Shown here one piece after another: positions 1 through 8,247 of a DNA stretch of 64,000 bases; position 1 is the stretch's first letter, and each line of letters starts with the position of its first letter. The DNA is from Eubacteriales bacterium (GTDB taxonomy: Bacteria > Bacillota > Clostridia > Lachnospirales > Lachnospiraceae). Both the position numbers and the translations under genes were made by a program. The notes under the pieces were generated by a model. The model ran no database searches. It saw nothing but the letters and a program-made list of their open reading frames with translations, and was not told the DNA's origin. The stretch lies in contig JAUNOK010000007.1 of the NCBI GenBank assembly GCA_030537195.1, positions 1-64,000 of the forward strand, read 5' to 3'.

Positions 1-138
1 CATCACAGCATGACCCAACATTATTATAAGTCCTGTAATCCAGTGCTTATATCTGTGTTCATACATTTGTGACATACTCATCCATAATATTATTGCTTCT
101 ACAATGTGAGCAAATGCATAACATATAACTATTTCCAT
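1..138 (-). CDS. N-terminus of a membrane protein, probable GHKL sensor kinase (partial)
   Basis: An ATG at 138 opens a frame that runs off the left edge without a stop. The 46 visible residues begin MEIVICYAFAHIVEAIILWM and are mostly hydrophobic, with a second hydrophobic stretch near residues 33-45. The start lies 6 nt downstream of the LytTR response regulator stop on the same strand, so the two are co-transcribed. AgrC-like GHKL kinases have a multi-helix membrane N-terminus and normally sit next to LytTR regulators, so kinase is the best guess, but no catalytic motif is inside the window. A different membrane partner cannot be excluded. Confidence 0.6.
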   Translation of the reverse strand, partial: MEIVICYAFAHIVEAIILWMSMSQMYEHRYKHWITGLIIMLGHAVM

Positions 139-144
139 ATACAA

Positions 145-855
145 TTACTCCTGTCCTGCAAGATATAACAATACCTTCTGCTTAAATGCTGCTCTCTTTT
201 CTCTAGATAAATCAACTGGCTCTGCAACTCCTCTAAGCTCAACATGTTTATCAGTAAATCTGACTACCCTGTCAATATTAACAATACACGACTTATTAAC
301 AAGAAAGAACTTATCTTCATCTAGAACACTCTGCCAATAAGAAAGACTTTTAAGGCTTGTATATGACTCTGTGTCTGTACGGATGTATCTTTTTCTGACC
401 AGTGATTCTATGCATATAATCGAATCCTGTTCAATAATTGTATTGTTACCATTATATTCTATATTAACTTTCTTGCTCTGATGCTTGCTGCACAATAATA
501 ATGCTTTCTGAAGACCGCGCATAATTACAGGTCTTTCGAGTGGTTTGTTGATATATCTGAAGACGCCCTCGTCCATTGCATCATCAAGATAACCCATATA
601 TGAAGTTATTATGAATAACACAATATGCTTGTTATTGTTTCTTAGACATCTTCCTGCTTCAATGCCATTAATACCCTGCATCTCAACATCAAGAAATGCT
701 ATGTCAATCTTATCCGTATTCTTAGCTGCTTCATCACCGCTGTTATATTCATAAACTTTGTAATCAGTTATCTTATGCTCAGCAAAGAATTCATCCACAT
801 ATTTTCTTATCATATCAACATAAAGCTTATCGTCATCACATATTAATATATTCAT
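145..855 (-). CDS. LytTR-family response regulator
   Basis: A 236-residue two-domain response regulator. The N-terminal receiver domain (about 1-120) shows the acidic pair D7/D8, the phospho-acceptor D56 in the strand ending AFLDVEMQG and the conserved K104 in INKP. The C-terminal third (about 130-232) is a LytTR DNA-binding domain, recognisable by the string around LVNKSCIVNIDRV and the following VELRG. Such proteins bind pairs of 9-bp direct repeats and control exported peptides, ABC transporters or their own circuit. A good sigma-A promoter sits at 890-918, and the probable sensor kinase follows 6 nt downstream. Target genes are not known; the neighbouring ABC exporter at 1008-5170 ends in its own terminator and is a separate unit. 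Confidence 0.93.
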   Translation of the reverse strand: MNILICDDDKLYVDMIRKYVDEFFAEHKITDYKVYEYNSGDEAAKNTDKIDIAFLDVEMQGINGIEAGRCLRNNNKHIVLFIITSYMGYLDDAMDEGVFRYINKPLERPVIMRGLQKALLLCSKHQSKKVNIEYNGNNTIIEQDSIICIESLVRKRYIRTDTESYTSLKSLSYWQSVLDEDKFFLVNKSCIVNIDRVVRFTDKHVELRGVAEPVDLSREKRAAFKQKVLLYLAGQE

Positions 856-889
856 GCATTGTCCTCTTCACATACTAATTAATAGCTTA

Positions 890-918
890 ATTATATCTTG
901 ACAATACATGACATGCAA
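890..918 (-). promoter_or_regulatory. Promoter of the LytTR two-component operon
   Basis: Reading the minus strand, TTGCAT (918-913), a 17-nt spacer, then a perfect TATAAT (895-890). The start codon is at 855, giving a leader of about 30 nt. Confidence 0.7.
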
Positions 919-954
919 TATCAATAATCTTATTCACATTGTTATAATATCAAC

Positions 955-986
955 GCAAAAAACGGCAGAAATCTCTTTCTGCCGTT
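955..986 (-). terminator. Rho-independent terminator of the ABC exporter operon
   Basis: AACGGCAGAAA pairs with TTTCTGCCGTT around a short loop (961-986). On the minus strand it is followed by a run of Us (960-955). It lies 20 nt past the stop of the 616-residue ABC subunit. Confidence 0.9.
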
Positions 987-1007
987 TCACTAACATATAT
1001 TATCACC

Positions 1008-2858
1008 CTAAGAAGCCTGCTCAAACTGTGAATTATAAAGGTCTGCATAGAAACCGTTCTTCGCAAGAAGCTCATCATGAGTTCCCTGCTCTACGATATC
1101 TCCGTCCTTCATAACAAGAATCACATCAGCGTCTTTAATAGTTGAAAGTCTGTGAGCAATAACAAAGCTTGTTCTGCCCTTCATCAGATTATCCATAGCC
1201 TTCTGAATTCGCTCCTCTGTTCTTGTATCAACAGAAGATGTTGCTTCATCAAGAATAAGAATCGGATTATCCGCAAGGATTGCTCTTGCAATTGTAAGAA
1301 GCTGCTTCTGTCCCTGCGAAACATTGCTTGCGTCCTCGTTAAGTTCACAATCATAGCCGCCCGGAAGAGTCTCGATAAAGTGATGGGCGTTAGCTGCCTT
1401 AGCTGCTGCAATAACTTCCTCATCAGTTGCGTCAAGCTTTCCGTATCTGATATTCTCCATAATTGTACCCTTGTAGAGCCATGTATCCTGAAGAACCATT
1501 CCAAATGCATCTCTTAATTCTCTTCTGTTGAAATCCTTAACATTATGTCCGTCAACAAGAATTGCACCATCATTAACATCATAGAATCTCATAAGTAACT
1601 TGACAATAGTAGTCTTACCTGCTCCTGTTGGTCCTACGATAGCAACCTTCTGGCCAGGCTTAACATTTACACTGAAATCCTTAATGATAGTCTGGTTCTC
1701 ATTGTATCCGAATCTTACATGCTCGAAATCAACCTCACCCTTAATTCCTTCAGTAGAAACAGGATTCTTAACAGTCTGGTCTTCCTCTTCTTCATCAAGG
1801 AATTCAAATACTCTCTCAGAAGCTGCTGCCATAGACTGTACCTGATTGATAACCTGCGCAATCTGCTGGATTGGCTGTGTGAAGTTCTTCACATACTGGA
1901 TAAATGCCTGAATATCACCGATTGTTATAACATTTTTAATAGCAAGAAGGCCGCCGGTTAATGCAACACATGCGTAACCTAAGTTACCTACAAACATCAT
2001 GATTGGCTGCATCATTCCTGAAAGGAACTGTGACTTCCATGCTGAACCGTAGAGTACATCATTAGTCTTGTTAAATGAATCAACCATATCCTTTTCTTTA
2101 TTAAAGGATTTAACAATCATGTGTCCGCCGTAAGTTTCCTCAATCTGACCGTTAATATGTCCAAGATATTCCTGCTGAGTCTTGAAATATCCCTGTGACT
2201 TCTTAACTACGAAAGAAACAAGACCGATTGATATTGGAAGAATTATAATAGCAATAAGTGTCATGAGTGGCGAAATGCTTAACATCATGATAAGAACACC
2301 AATCATAGTAGTTAAAGATGTAATGATTGTTGTAATACTCTGGTTAAGTCCCATTCCAAGCGTATCAACATCGTTAGTGATTCTTGATAACACCTCACCA
2401 TATGTCCTGCTCTCGAAATATTTCATAGGCATACGGTTAATCTTCTCGCTTATCTCTTTTCTTAATCTGTAGCAGACCTTCTGCGTAATGCCTGTCATTA
2501 TCCAGCCCTGTACAAAGTTAAATGCTGCACTTGCGGCATACAGACAAAGGACAAATATAAGAATTGTTCCAATCCTTCCGAAGTCAATTCCGCCTGTTCC
2601 TGCAATCTTCTTTACAAGACCTTCTGACAGAGCTGTTGTCGCCTTACCAAGAACCTTAGGGCCTACAACAGAAAATACTGTCGAGCATACAGCCATAATC
2701 GCAACAAATATTATCGCAATCTTATAGCTTCCTATATATCTTATAAGCTTTCCCATTGAGCCTTTGAAATCCTTAGCTTTCTCAACAGGTGCCATTCCTC
2801 TTCCCGGAGGTCCCATTCTTCTCTTCTGCGGCATTTTGATATCTTTATTATCTTCCAT
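1008..2858 (-). CDS. ABC exporter half-transporter, catalytic-site subunit (EfrB/LmrD-like)
   Basis: 616 residues: a cytoplasmic basic N-terminus, a six-helix type IV exporter membrane domain (about 45-330) and an ABC ATPase domain (about 370-610). Walker A is GPTGAGKTT, Walker B is ILILDEATS with the catalytic Glu present, and the signature is NVSQGQ instead of LSGGQ. The partner gene ends 5 nt upstream; its nucleotide site is degenerate in the opposite sense (Asp at the catalytic position, normal SGGQ signature). Together they match the known asymmetry of heterodimeric multidrug exporters of Gram-positives such as EfrAB and TM287/288, where only one composite ATP site is active. SD GGAGG lies 10 nt before the ATG. 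Substrate unknown. Confidence 0.92.
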   Translation of the reverse strand: MEDNKDIKMPQKRRMGPPGRGMAPVEKAKDFKGSMGKLIRYIGSYKIAIIFVAIMAVCSTVFSVVGPKVLGKATTALSEGLVKKIAGTGGIDFGRIGTILIFVLCLYAASAAFNFVQGWIMTGITQKVCYRLRKEISEKINRMPMKYFESRTYGEVLSRITNDVDTLGMGLNQSITTIITSLTTMIGVLIMMLSISPLMTLIAIIILPISIGLVSFVVKKSQGYFKTQQEYLGHINGQIEETYGGHMIVKSFNKEKDMVDSFNKTNDVLYGSAWKSQFLSGMMQPIMMFVGNLGYACVALTGGLLAIKNVITIGDIQAFIQYVKNFTQPIQQIAQVINQVQSMAAASERVFEFLDEEEEDQTVKNPVSTEGIKGEVDFEHVRFGYNENQTIIKDFSVNVKPGQKVAIVGPTGAGKTTIVKLLMRFYDVNDGAILVDGHNVKDFNRRELRDAFGMVLQDTWLYKGTIMENIRYGKLDATDEEVIAAAKAANAHHFIETLPGGYDCELNEDASNVSQGQKQLLTIARAILADNPILILDEATSSVDTRTEERIQKAMDNLMKGRTSFVIAHRLSTIKDADVILVMKDGDIVEQGTHDELLAKNGFYADLYNSQFEQAS

Positions 2859-2863
2859 ACTGA

Positions 2864-5170
2864 CTAGGCCTCCTTTCCAAGTTCTTTAGCAGAAAGCTGT
2901 GAACTTGCAATCTGCTGATATGTTTCACATGTCTTCATAAGTTCTTCATGAGTTCCCTTACCGACAATCTTACCATCTTCCATAACAAGAATCTGGTCTG
3001 CATGAAGGATTGTGCTGATTCGCTGTGCTACGATAATAACTGTGGCATCAGACACATTTGCAGCAAGCTCCTTACGAAGAATTGCGTCAGTCTTTAAATC
3101 AAGAGCTGAAAAACTATCATCAAATATAAACACTCTTGGGTGCTTTGCTATTGCTCTGGCAATCGAAAGTCTCTGCTTCTGACCGCCTGAAACATTAGTA
3201 CCACCCTGTGCTATAGGACTGTCGTACTTCTCAGCCTTGTTATCAATAAACTCAGTTGCCTGTGCAATCTGTGCTGCCTTAACAACATCTTCATCGCTCG
3301 CGTCAGGATTACCGAATCTTAAGTTACTTGCAATAGTACCTGAGAAAAGCATTCCCTTCTGTGGCACATAACCAAGCTCACTTCTTAAGTCATGCATAGA
3401 AATATTTCTTATATCATGACCATCAATAGTAACGCTTCCTTCTGTAACATCATACAGTCTTGGAATAAGATTAACGAGCGTTGATTTTCCACAACCCGTA
3501 CTTCCTATAATTGCTGTAGTCTTGCCCGGCTCTGCTTTAAATGTAATATCCTCAAGCGCATTTGCCTTAGCACCAGGATACATGAAATTAACATGATTAA
3601 ACTCAACAACGCCCTTTGCAGCTTCGATTGTCTCCGGCTTTTCAGGGTCTTCTATTGAAGAATGTGTATTAATAACCTCATCTATACGGTCAGCAGCAAC
3701 CATAGCTCTTGGAAGCATTATTGACATCATAGTAAGCATAAGGAAGGACATAACAATAAGCATTGAATATGTTATAAATGCTGTCATTGAACCTACCTGC
3801 ATAACTCCGGCATCAATTCTGTGTGCAGCAACCCACACAATAAGAACTGATAAACCATTCATAATAAGCATCATGCTTGGCATCATGAATGTCATAGTTC
3901 TATTGGTAAAGAGCATTGTCTTAGTAAGTTTCTTGTTAGCTTCATCAAATCTTTCCTCTTCCTTCTTCTCTCGTCCGAAGGCTCTGATTACAGAAAGACC
4001 TGTAAGAATCTCTCTTGATACAAGGTTGACATTATCAACCAGCTTCTGCATAAGCTTGAACTTAGGCATCGCAATTACCATAAGAAGCATTACAAATGCG
4101 ATGATAACCAGAACTGCCATGACAATAACCCAGCCCATGCCGGCTCCGGTTCCAACAACCTTGATAATTCCGCCGACACCAAGGATTGGAGCGTACAGAA
4201 TCATTCTTAACATCATTACCGTAACCATCTGTATCTGCTGTACATCATTAGTTGTTCTTGTGATAAGTGAAGCTGTAGAGAATTTATCCATCTCAGCATT
4301 CGAGAAGCCCATGACATTAGAATACAGCTTTCCTCTCATATCCTTTGCAACTCCTGCACCAACTCTTGATGCAAGGAAACCTACGCATACAGATGTAACA
4401 GCCATAAGAAGTGCCATAGCAACCATCTTAAGTCCAGATGCCCACAGATATTTAGTCTGGATAGAATCCATATCCATTCCAGCTTTGGCGTCCATGTTCT
4501 TTGCATAAGCAACACCCATAGATGAAACAAGTGTCTTACCCATAGTATCAATTGTACTCTGGAACTCATTTCTCATAGAAAGGATATCATCCTTGCTCAT
4601 AGCACCAGCACTATACATTGCTTTCACAATCTGTCTCATATCCACGCATGTAGTCTCGACTTCATTGCCATCTGAATCTTCCATCATCTGTGTAAATGTA
4701 GTAAGCTCCACACCCATTGACTTTCCAATATCCTCTATCGAAACATTGGACAACTGCTCCTCGCTTACCTGCATCTGTTCCGCCATACGGCTCTTGAATG
4801 CACTTTCAGTTACAGAAGCCATCTGATTGTTAATTATAAGTGCTGTGAAAAGTGTGTCATCAAGATCATCTTTATTCTTAGATCCCTTAACACTTAATTC
4901 ATAAATATTGTCCTCTTCATTATAAGAATAAGACTGTTCCCACAACTGCGCTTCTTCATCGGTCATGAAAAGCTTGGCAGTGTCAAACTCTTCTTTAGTA
5001 ATCTTTTCTGGCACAGTATGCTCTATACCGCCATTCTGTATACCGGTATCAATGATATCCGAAGTATACGAAGGAAGTGACAGATCACACACTGCTTGAA
5101 CAATAAGCAGTGCAAATATAAGCACTATCGACTTCCAGTATGGCAGCACATTTTTAATAATTCTGCTCAT
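2864..5170 (-). CDS. ABC exporter half-transporter with large extracytoplasmic insert (EfrA/LmrC-like)
   Basis: 768 residues from the ATG at 5170, chosen because GGGAG lies 8 nt before it; an in-frame ATG at 5206 has no comparable site. The order is TM1 (about 10-30), a predicted extracytoplasmic insert of roughly 200 residues rich in acidic and polar residues, TM2 onward from about 245, then an ABC domain with Walker A GSTGCGKST, signature NVSGGQ and Walker B VFIFDDSFS. The catalytic Glu of Walker B is Asp, the mark of the degenerate subunit of a heterodimer. Usual half-transporters are about 580 residues, so the excess is almost entirely the TM1-TM2 insert. First gene of a two-gene operon with the 616-residue partner. 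Confidence 0.9.
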   Translation of the reverse strand: MSRIIKNVLPYWKSIVLIFALLIVQAVCDLSLPSYTSDIIDTGIQNGGIEHTVPEKITKEEFDTAKLFMTDEEAQLWEQSYSYNEEDNIYELSVKGSKNKDDLDDTLFTALIINNQMASVTESAFKSRMAEQMQVSEEQLSNVSIEDIGKSMGVELTTFTQMMEDSDGNEVETTCVDMRQIVKAMYSAGAMSKDDILSMRNEFQSTIDTMGKTLVSSMGVAYAKNMDAKAGMDMDSIQTKYLWASGLKMVAMALLMAVTSVCVGFLASRVGAGVAKDMRGKLYSNVMGFSNAEMDKFSTASLITRTTNDVQQIQMVTVMMLRMILYAPILGVGGIIKVVGTGAGMGWVIVMAVLVIIAFVMLLMVIAMPKFKLMQKLVDNVNLVSREILTGLSVIRAFGREKKEEERFDEANKKLTKTMLFTNRTMTFMMPSMMLIMNGLSVLIVWVAAHRIDAGVMQVGSMTAFITYSMLIVMSFLMLTMMSIMLPRAMVAADRIDEVINTHSSIEDPEKPETIEAAKGVVEFNHVNFMYPGAKANALEDITFKAEPGKTTAIIGSTGCGKSTLVNLIPRLYDVTEGSVTIDGHDIRNISMHDLRSELGYVPQKGMLFSGTIASNLRFGNPDASDEDVVKAAQIAQATEFIDNKAEKYDSPIAQGGTNVSGGQKQRLSIARAIAKHPRVFIFDDSFSALDLKTDAILRKELAANVSDATVIIVAQRISTILHADQILVMEDGKIVGKGTHEELMKTCETYQQIASSQLSAKELGKEA

Positions 5171-5310
5171 AAACACTCTCCCATCTTTATTGATAAATAT
5201 TTTCAAAAATCTGCTTTCAATAATAAATAAGCGTTTCTTATATTAACACCGATTTCCATCATAGTAAATTAATGTCAAATGTATTTTTATAAATAATTTA
5301 TAAAGAATGT

Positions 5311-5339
5311 TTGATATTTAACAATATATATGTTATTAT
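5311..5339 (+). promoter_or_regulatory. Promoter of the ECF S-component gene
   Basis: TTGATA at 5311-5316, 17-nt spacer, TATTAT at 5334-5339. It predicts transcription starting near 5346 and a leader of about 73 nt before the ATG at 5419. Confidence 0.6.
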
Positions 5340-5345
5340 ACGCGC

Positions 5346-5418
5346 GAACGTCATCCGTTTTCGGAGATGTATCTTAACAAGTCGGAAAGGCTGCATACCT
5401 TTTCGCAAAGGAGACAAT
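5346..5418 (+). promoter_or_regulatory. Structured leader with mutually exclusive SD-hiding hairpins
   Basis: Two pairings compete. CCTTT (5398-5402) can pair with AAAGG (5407-5411), which is the SD itself, around a UCGC loop. Alternatively CGGAAAGG (5383-5390) pairs over 8 bp, with one G-U, with CCTTTTCG (5398-5405), leaving AAAGGAG free. A separate hairpin, CATCCG/CGGAGATG, lies at about 5352-5370. This layout is typical of a translation-controlling riboswitch or protein-binding leader. I could not match it to a known class. Confidence 0.45.
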
Positions 5419-6057
5419 ATGAATACTATTAATGCAACACGAACTTCTGCAGCGAAGTTCAACACTAAGTACATGGTGGAGCTGGCACTTATGGTTGCGG
5501 TCATACTCGTTATGTCACTGACCCCATTAGGCTACATCCGTACCCCTGGACTTTCTATCACTCTTTTAACTGTTCCTGTAGCTGTAGGTGCTATCATCTT
5601 AGGACCTGTCGGCGGTTTAATCTGTGGTCTGGCATTCGGACTCACAAGTTTTTATCAGTGCTTCGTTGGAGGCGGAATGGGAACTGTTCTTCTCGGAATT
5701 AATCCATTTGGTACATTTGTAACAACAGTAGTAACAAGAACTCTTGAGGGCTTCCTTACAGGACTTATATTCAAGGGACTTCATAGTATTAAGGGAGTTA
5801 AGAAATTTTCTTATTATATAGCAAGTCTTTGCTGTCCTTTACTTAATACTTTATTATTCATGAGTTCACTTGTTCTTTTCTTCTATAATACAGATTATGT
5901 ACAGGCTTTCGTTACTGCACTCGGAGCTAAGAACCCTCTTATATTCGTAGTATTATTTGTTGGTGTTCAGGGACTTATTGAGGCAGGAATCTGCTTCCTC
6001 GTTGCCAGTGTGGTTTCACGCGCATTATATGCTGCGCTTAAGCTTAACCAGAATTAA
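5419..6057 (+). CDS. ECF transporter S component (substrate-binding membrane protein)
   Basis: 212 residues from the ATG at 5419, which has AAAGGAG 6 nt upstream. Roughly six hydrophobic helices are visible, with the typical S-component pattern of small-residue-rich segments (for example VGAIILGPVGGLICGLAFGL) preceded by a short cytoplasmic N-terminus. S components capture vitamins or their precursors at the membrane and work with a shared EcfA-A'-T module, which is not encoded in the window. The sequence resembles the broad ECF-S family that includes pantothenate and folate members; the substrate cannot be assigned from sequence alone. The next gene, 50 nt downstream on the same strand, is a P1-family peptidase, which may process the transported compound. 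Confidence 0.8.
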   Translation: MNTINATRTSAAKFNTKYMVELALMVAVILVMSLTPLGYIRTPGLSITLLTVPVAVGAIILGPVGGLICGLAFGLTSFYQCFVGGGMGTVLLGINPFGTFVTTVVTRTLEGFLTGLIFKGLHSIKGVKKFSYYIASLCCPLLNTLLFMSSLVLFFYNTDYVQAFVTALGAKNPLIFVVLFVGVQGLIEAGICFLVASVVSRALYAALKLNQN

Positions 6058-6107
6058 TCTGTAACTCAGATTGAATAAATCGGACATTAATCAACGGAGG
6101 ATTAGTT

Positions 6108-7091
6108 TTGTTTACAGAGATTTCAGTTAATGATATTAATGATTTTAGGTTAGGCCATGCTTCCAACAAGCAAGCTGGCACCGGTGTAACTGTTATATAT
6201 TTTCCAGACGGTGCAGCGGCAGGCTGTGACATAAGCGGCGGCGGTCCGGCTTCAAGAGAGACTCCTCTTACTATGCCAATGACTGCTGACAATCCAATTA
6301 ATGCAATCGTACTTTCAGGCGGTTCAGCATATGGTCTTGCTGCATCTGACGGCGTTATGACCTGCCTTGAAGAGCATGGTATAGGATATGATACTGGTGT
6401 TTCACTTGTTCCGCTTGTATGCCAGTCATGCATATTTGACCTTGGTTATGGAAATTCCAAAGTACGCCCGGACAGTGCTATGGGTTACGAAGCCTGTATG
6501 CAGGCACTTAAGGATAGCAGCGCACCAGTTCAGGGCTGTATCGGTGCAGGAACAGGTGCGACTGTCGGCAAGATTATGGGCATGAAGCAGGCTGAAAAGT
6601 CCGGACTTGGAATATATTCAGTGAAAGCCGGCACATTTACAATGACAGCGATTGTAGTTGTAAATGCACTTGGCGATATATCAGATTATGAAACCGGTAA
6701 AAAGCTTGCCGGACTTAAGAATGCTGACAGAACAGAGTATATAAGCTGTGAAGAAGCGCTCTATCAGTTCATGTCACCACGCGATATGTTCACAGGTAAT
6801 ACAACAATCGGTGCAGTTATAACTAACGCTGCATTTAACAAGGCTGAACTTAACAAAATTGCTTCTATGGCAAGAAATGCATATGCACGCTGCATTAATC
6901 CAGTCGGCACAATGGCAGACGGAGACACAATCTATGCTGCAAGCACTGCAAAACGAGGCGATACAGACACCGTACATGTCGATATCAACTTTGCAGGAAC
7001 ACTTGCTGCACGTGTTATGTCCGCTGCAATCAAGAATGCCGTAATGAATTCTAAGATATCTGATGAAGAATTTTTAAGCATGATTAAGTAA
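6108..7091 (+). CDS. P1-family peptidase (DmpA/BapA-like beta-aminopeptidase)
   Basis: 327 residues beginning at a TTG codon; CGGAGG at 6095-6100 sits 7 nt before it and no better ATG exists. P1 peptidases are N-terminal-nucleophile hydrolases that cut themselves into two chains just before a Ser or Thr. Conserved stretches here are NAIVLSGGSAYGLAASDG, GCIGAGTGATVGK and GNTTIGAVITNA; the nucleophile should be Thr232 or Thr233 in the last. Family members release N-terminal amino acids, including beta-alanine, from peptides and amides. There is no signal peptide, so the enzyme should be cytoplasmic. Likely co-transcribed with the preceding ECF S component. Terminator at 7099-7146. Confidence 0.88.
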   Translation: MFTEISVNDINDFRLGHASNKQAGTGVTVIYFPDGAAAGCDISGGGPASRETPLTMPMTADNPINAIVLSGGSAYGLAASDGVMTCLEEHGIGYDTGVSLVPLVCQSCIFDLGYGNSKVRPDSAMGYEACMQALKDSSAPVQGCIGAGTGATVGKIMGMKQAEKSGLGIYSVKAGTFTMTAIVVVNALGDISDYETGKKLAGLKNADRTEYISCEEALYQFMSPRDMFTGNTTIGAVITNAAFNKAELNKIASMARNAYARCINPVGTMADGDTIYAASTAKRGDTDTVHVDINFAGTLAARVMSAAIKNAVMNSKISDEEFLSMIK

Positions 7092-7098
7092 TACATGA

Positions 7099-7146
7099 AA
7101 ATCCCCGATAAACTGCAGTGCTTGCAGTCTTACCGGGAATTTTTTA
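7099..7146 (+). terminator. Terminator after the P1 peptidase
   Basis: Hairpin built from CCCGATAAACTGCA and TGCAGTCTTACCGGG with small internal mismatches, followed by AATTTTTT. Confidence 0.8.
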
Positions 7147-7354
7147 TATTATCTTTATAAATGCATTATATTGTTTCACATTTTCTTTCGTAATTGTCTA
7201 CACTTCTGTCACATTTTCCCAGTATTATATAAACAAGCTTAAGGAACAAACCGGATATCTGAATAACCGATAGATAACGATTATGTTTACCAAAGCATTT
7301 ATATAGATATGCATAGAAAAATACGAGACTTTATGCAAAAACCTCCCTCATTTC
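7147..7354. other. Intergenic region between converging genes; possible small RNA
   Basis: No coding frame is supported. The region holds AT-rich sequence with a weak promoter-like box around 7194-7230 and ends in a strong plus-strand terminator (7355-7382) that no plus-strand gene nearby needs. A short transcript of about 150 nt is possible but not shown. Confidence 0.25.
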
Positions 7355-7382
7355 ACTGGCTGTACCCGCAGCCAGTTTTTTA
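7355..7382 (+). terminator. Strong hairpin terminator between converging genes
   Basis: ACTGGCTG pairs perfectly with CAGCCAGT around TACCCG, then TTTTTT on the plus strand. On the minus strand the U-run comes only after a 13-nt gap, so it works best for plus-strand transcripts but may also stop the methyltransferase mRNA. Confidence 0.7.
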
Positions 7383-7399
7383 ATGCCTGTATTATTAAC

Positions 7400-8206
7400 T
7401 TACGCTTTTTCAAATACAAGTATTTTCTCTGAGAATTTACTGACAAGCGGAATCCATGTTACGAGCTTATATGCCGGATTCAAAGTATGCATACCTCTTA
7501 CAATATTGTCATCTTTAACTTTTCTGAATCCATCTGCTATTCCCTTGAGATCATCAAAACTGTTCGCACCCCATGTAAATGTTGCGCCGGTTGCTTTAAT
7601 TGACTTCTCAAGTCCCTCTTTCTTTACAAACATCGGACATAAAGTTTCCATGCACACATATGCATTGTCAAAATTATCTCTTATAATGCCAAGCATTGTC
7701 TTTACTTCATCTGCTGTCATGTACATAGTAAGACCTTCAATAATAAAAAGCATTTTTCCTCTTACTTTTATCTGCTTTGCCCATGCATCATCTAACACAG
7801 AGCAGGCAACTGTTGATATTCTTCCAGACTCCTTAAACACAGAATCTCTTACCTCTATTGTCTCTGGCAGGTCAAGGTTATACCATGTGAGTCTGCCATT
7901 ATCCATTCTATATGCCCTTGTATCAAGTCCGCAGGCAATATTAACAACCGTACAGTCAGGATTCTTATTTATAAAATCACTTACAAGCTCATCAAATACT
8001 ACACTTCTTGCCACAATTCCGCCACTCATGGCAGCATCCTTGCTTGCCTTGCTGAAATCATAATCCAGCCTGTCAACAAGCTCCTCTGCTTTTTCATCAC
8101 GGAATTTATTCTTAGGATTTCTGCTATGCATAGCTCTTGCATAAAAGCACTGAAGCATTGTTTCTGCAGTTCCGTTAAGTACCGGTTTAATCTTTTCATT
8201 ATCCAT
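7400..8206 (-). CDS. Class I SAM-dependent methyltransferase, LCMT/TcmP-type
   Basis: 268 residues. The SAM-binding motif appears as VVNIACGLDTRAYRM, the pattern found in the leucine carboxyl methyltransferase/TcmP O-methyltransferase family, followed by WYNLDLPETIEVR (acidic loop) and MLFIIEGLTMYM. These enzymes transfer a methyl group from SAM to an oxygen of a small molecule or polyketide. The substrate here is unknown. AAGGAG lies 9 nt before the ATG. The alpha/beta hydrolase gene ends 41 nt upstream on the same strand, so the two probably form an operon. Confidence 0.85.
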   Translation of the reverse strand: MDNEKIKPVLNGTAETMLQCFYARAMHSRNPKNKFRDEKAEELVDRLDYDFSKASKDAAMSGGIVARSVVFDELVSDFINKNPDCTVVNIACGLDTRAYRMDNGRLTWYNLDLPETIEVRDSVFKESGRISTVACSVLDDAWAKQIKVRGKMLFIIEGLTMYMTADEVKTMLGIIRDNFDNAYVCMETLCPMFVKKEGLEKSIKATGATFTWGANSFDDLKGIADGFRKVKDDNIVRGMHTLNPAYKLVTWIPLVSKFSEKILVFEKA

Positions 8207-8247
8207 AGAATGTGTCTCCTTCTATCATTAAATCAATTTTATCTTAA

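Noticed and set aside
3873-4508. Long open frames opposite real genes (also 7383-8063, 24750-25373, 29198-29845)
   Set aside because: They lie antisense to well-recognised proteins, have no SD and no family resemblance; they follow from codon bias.
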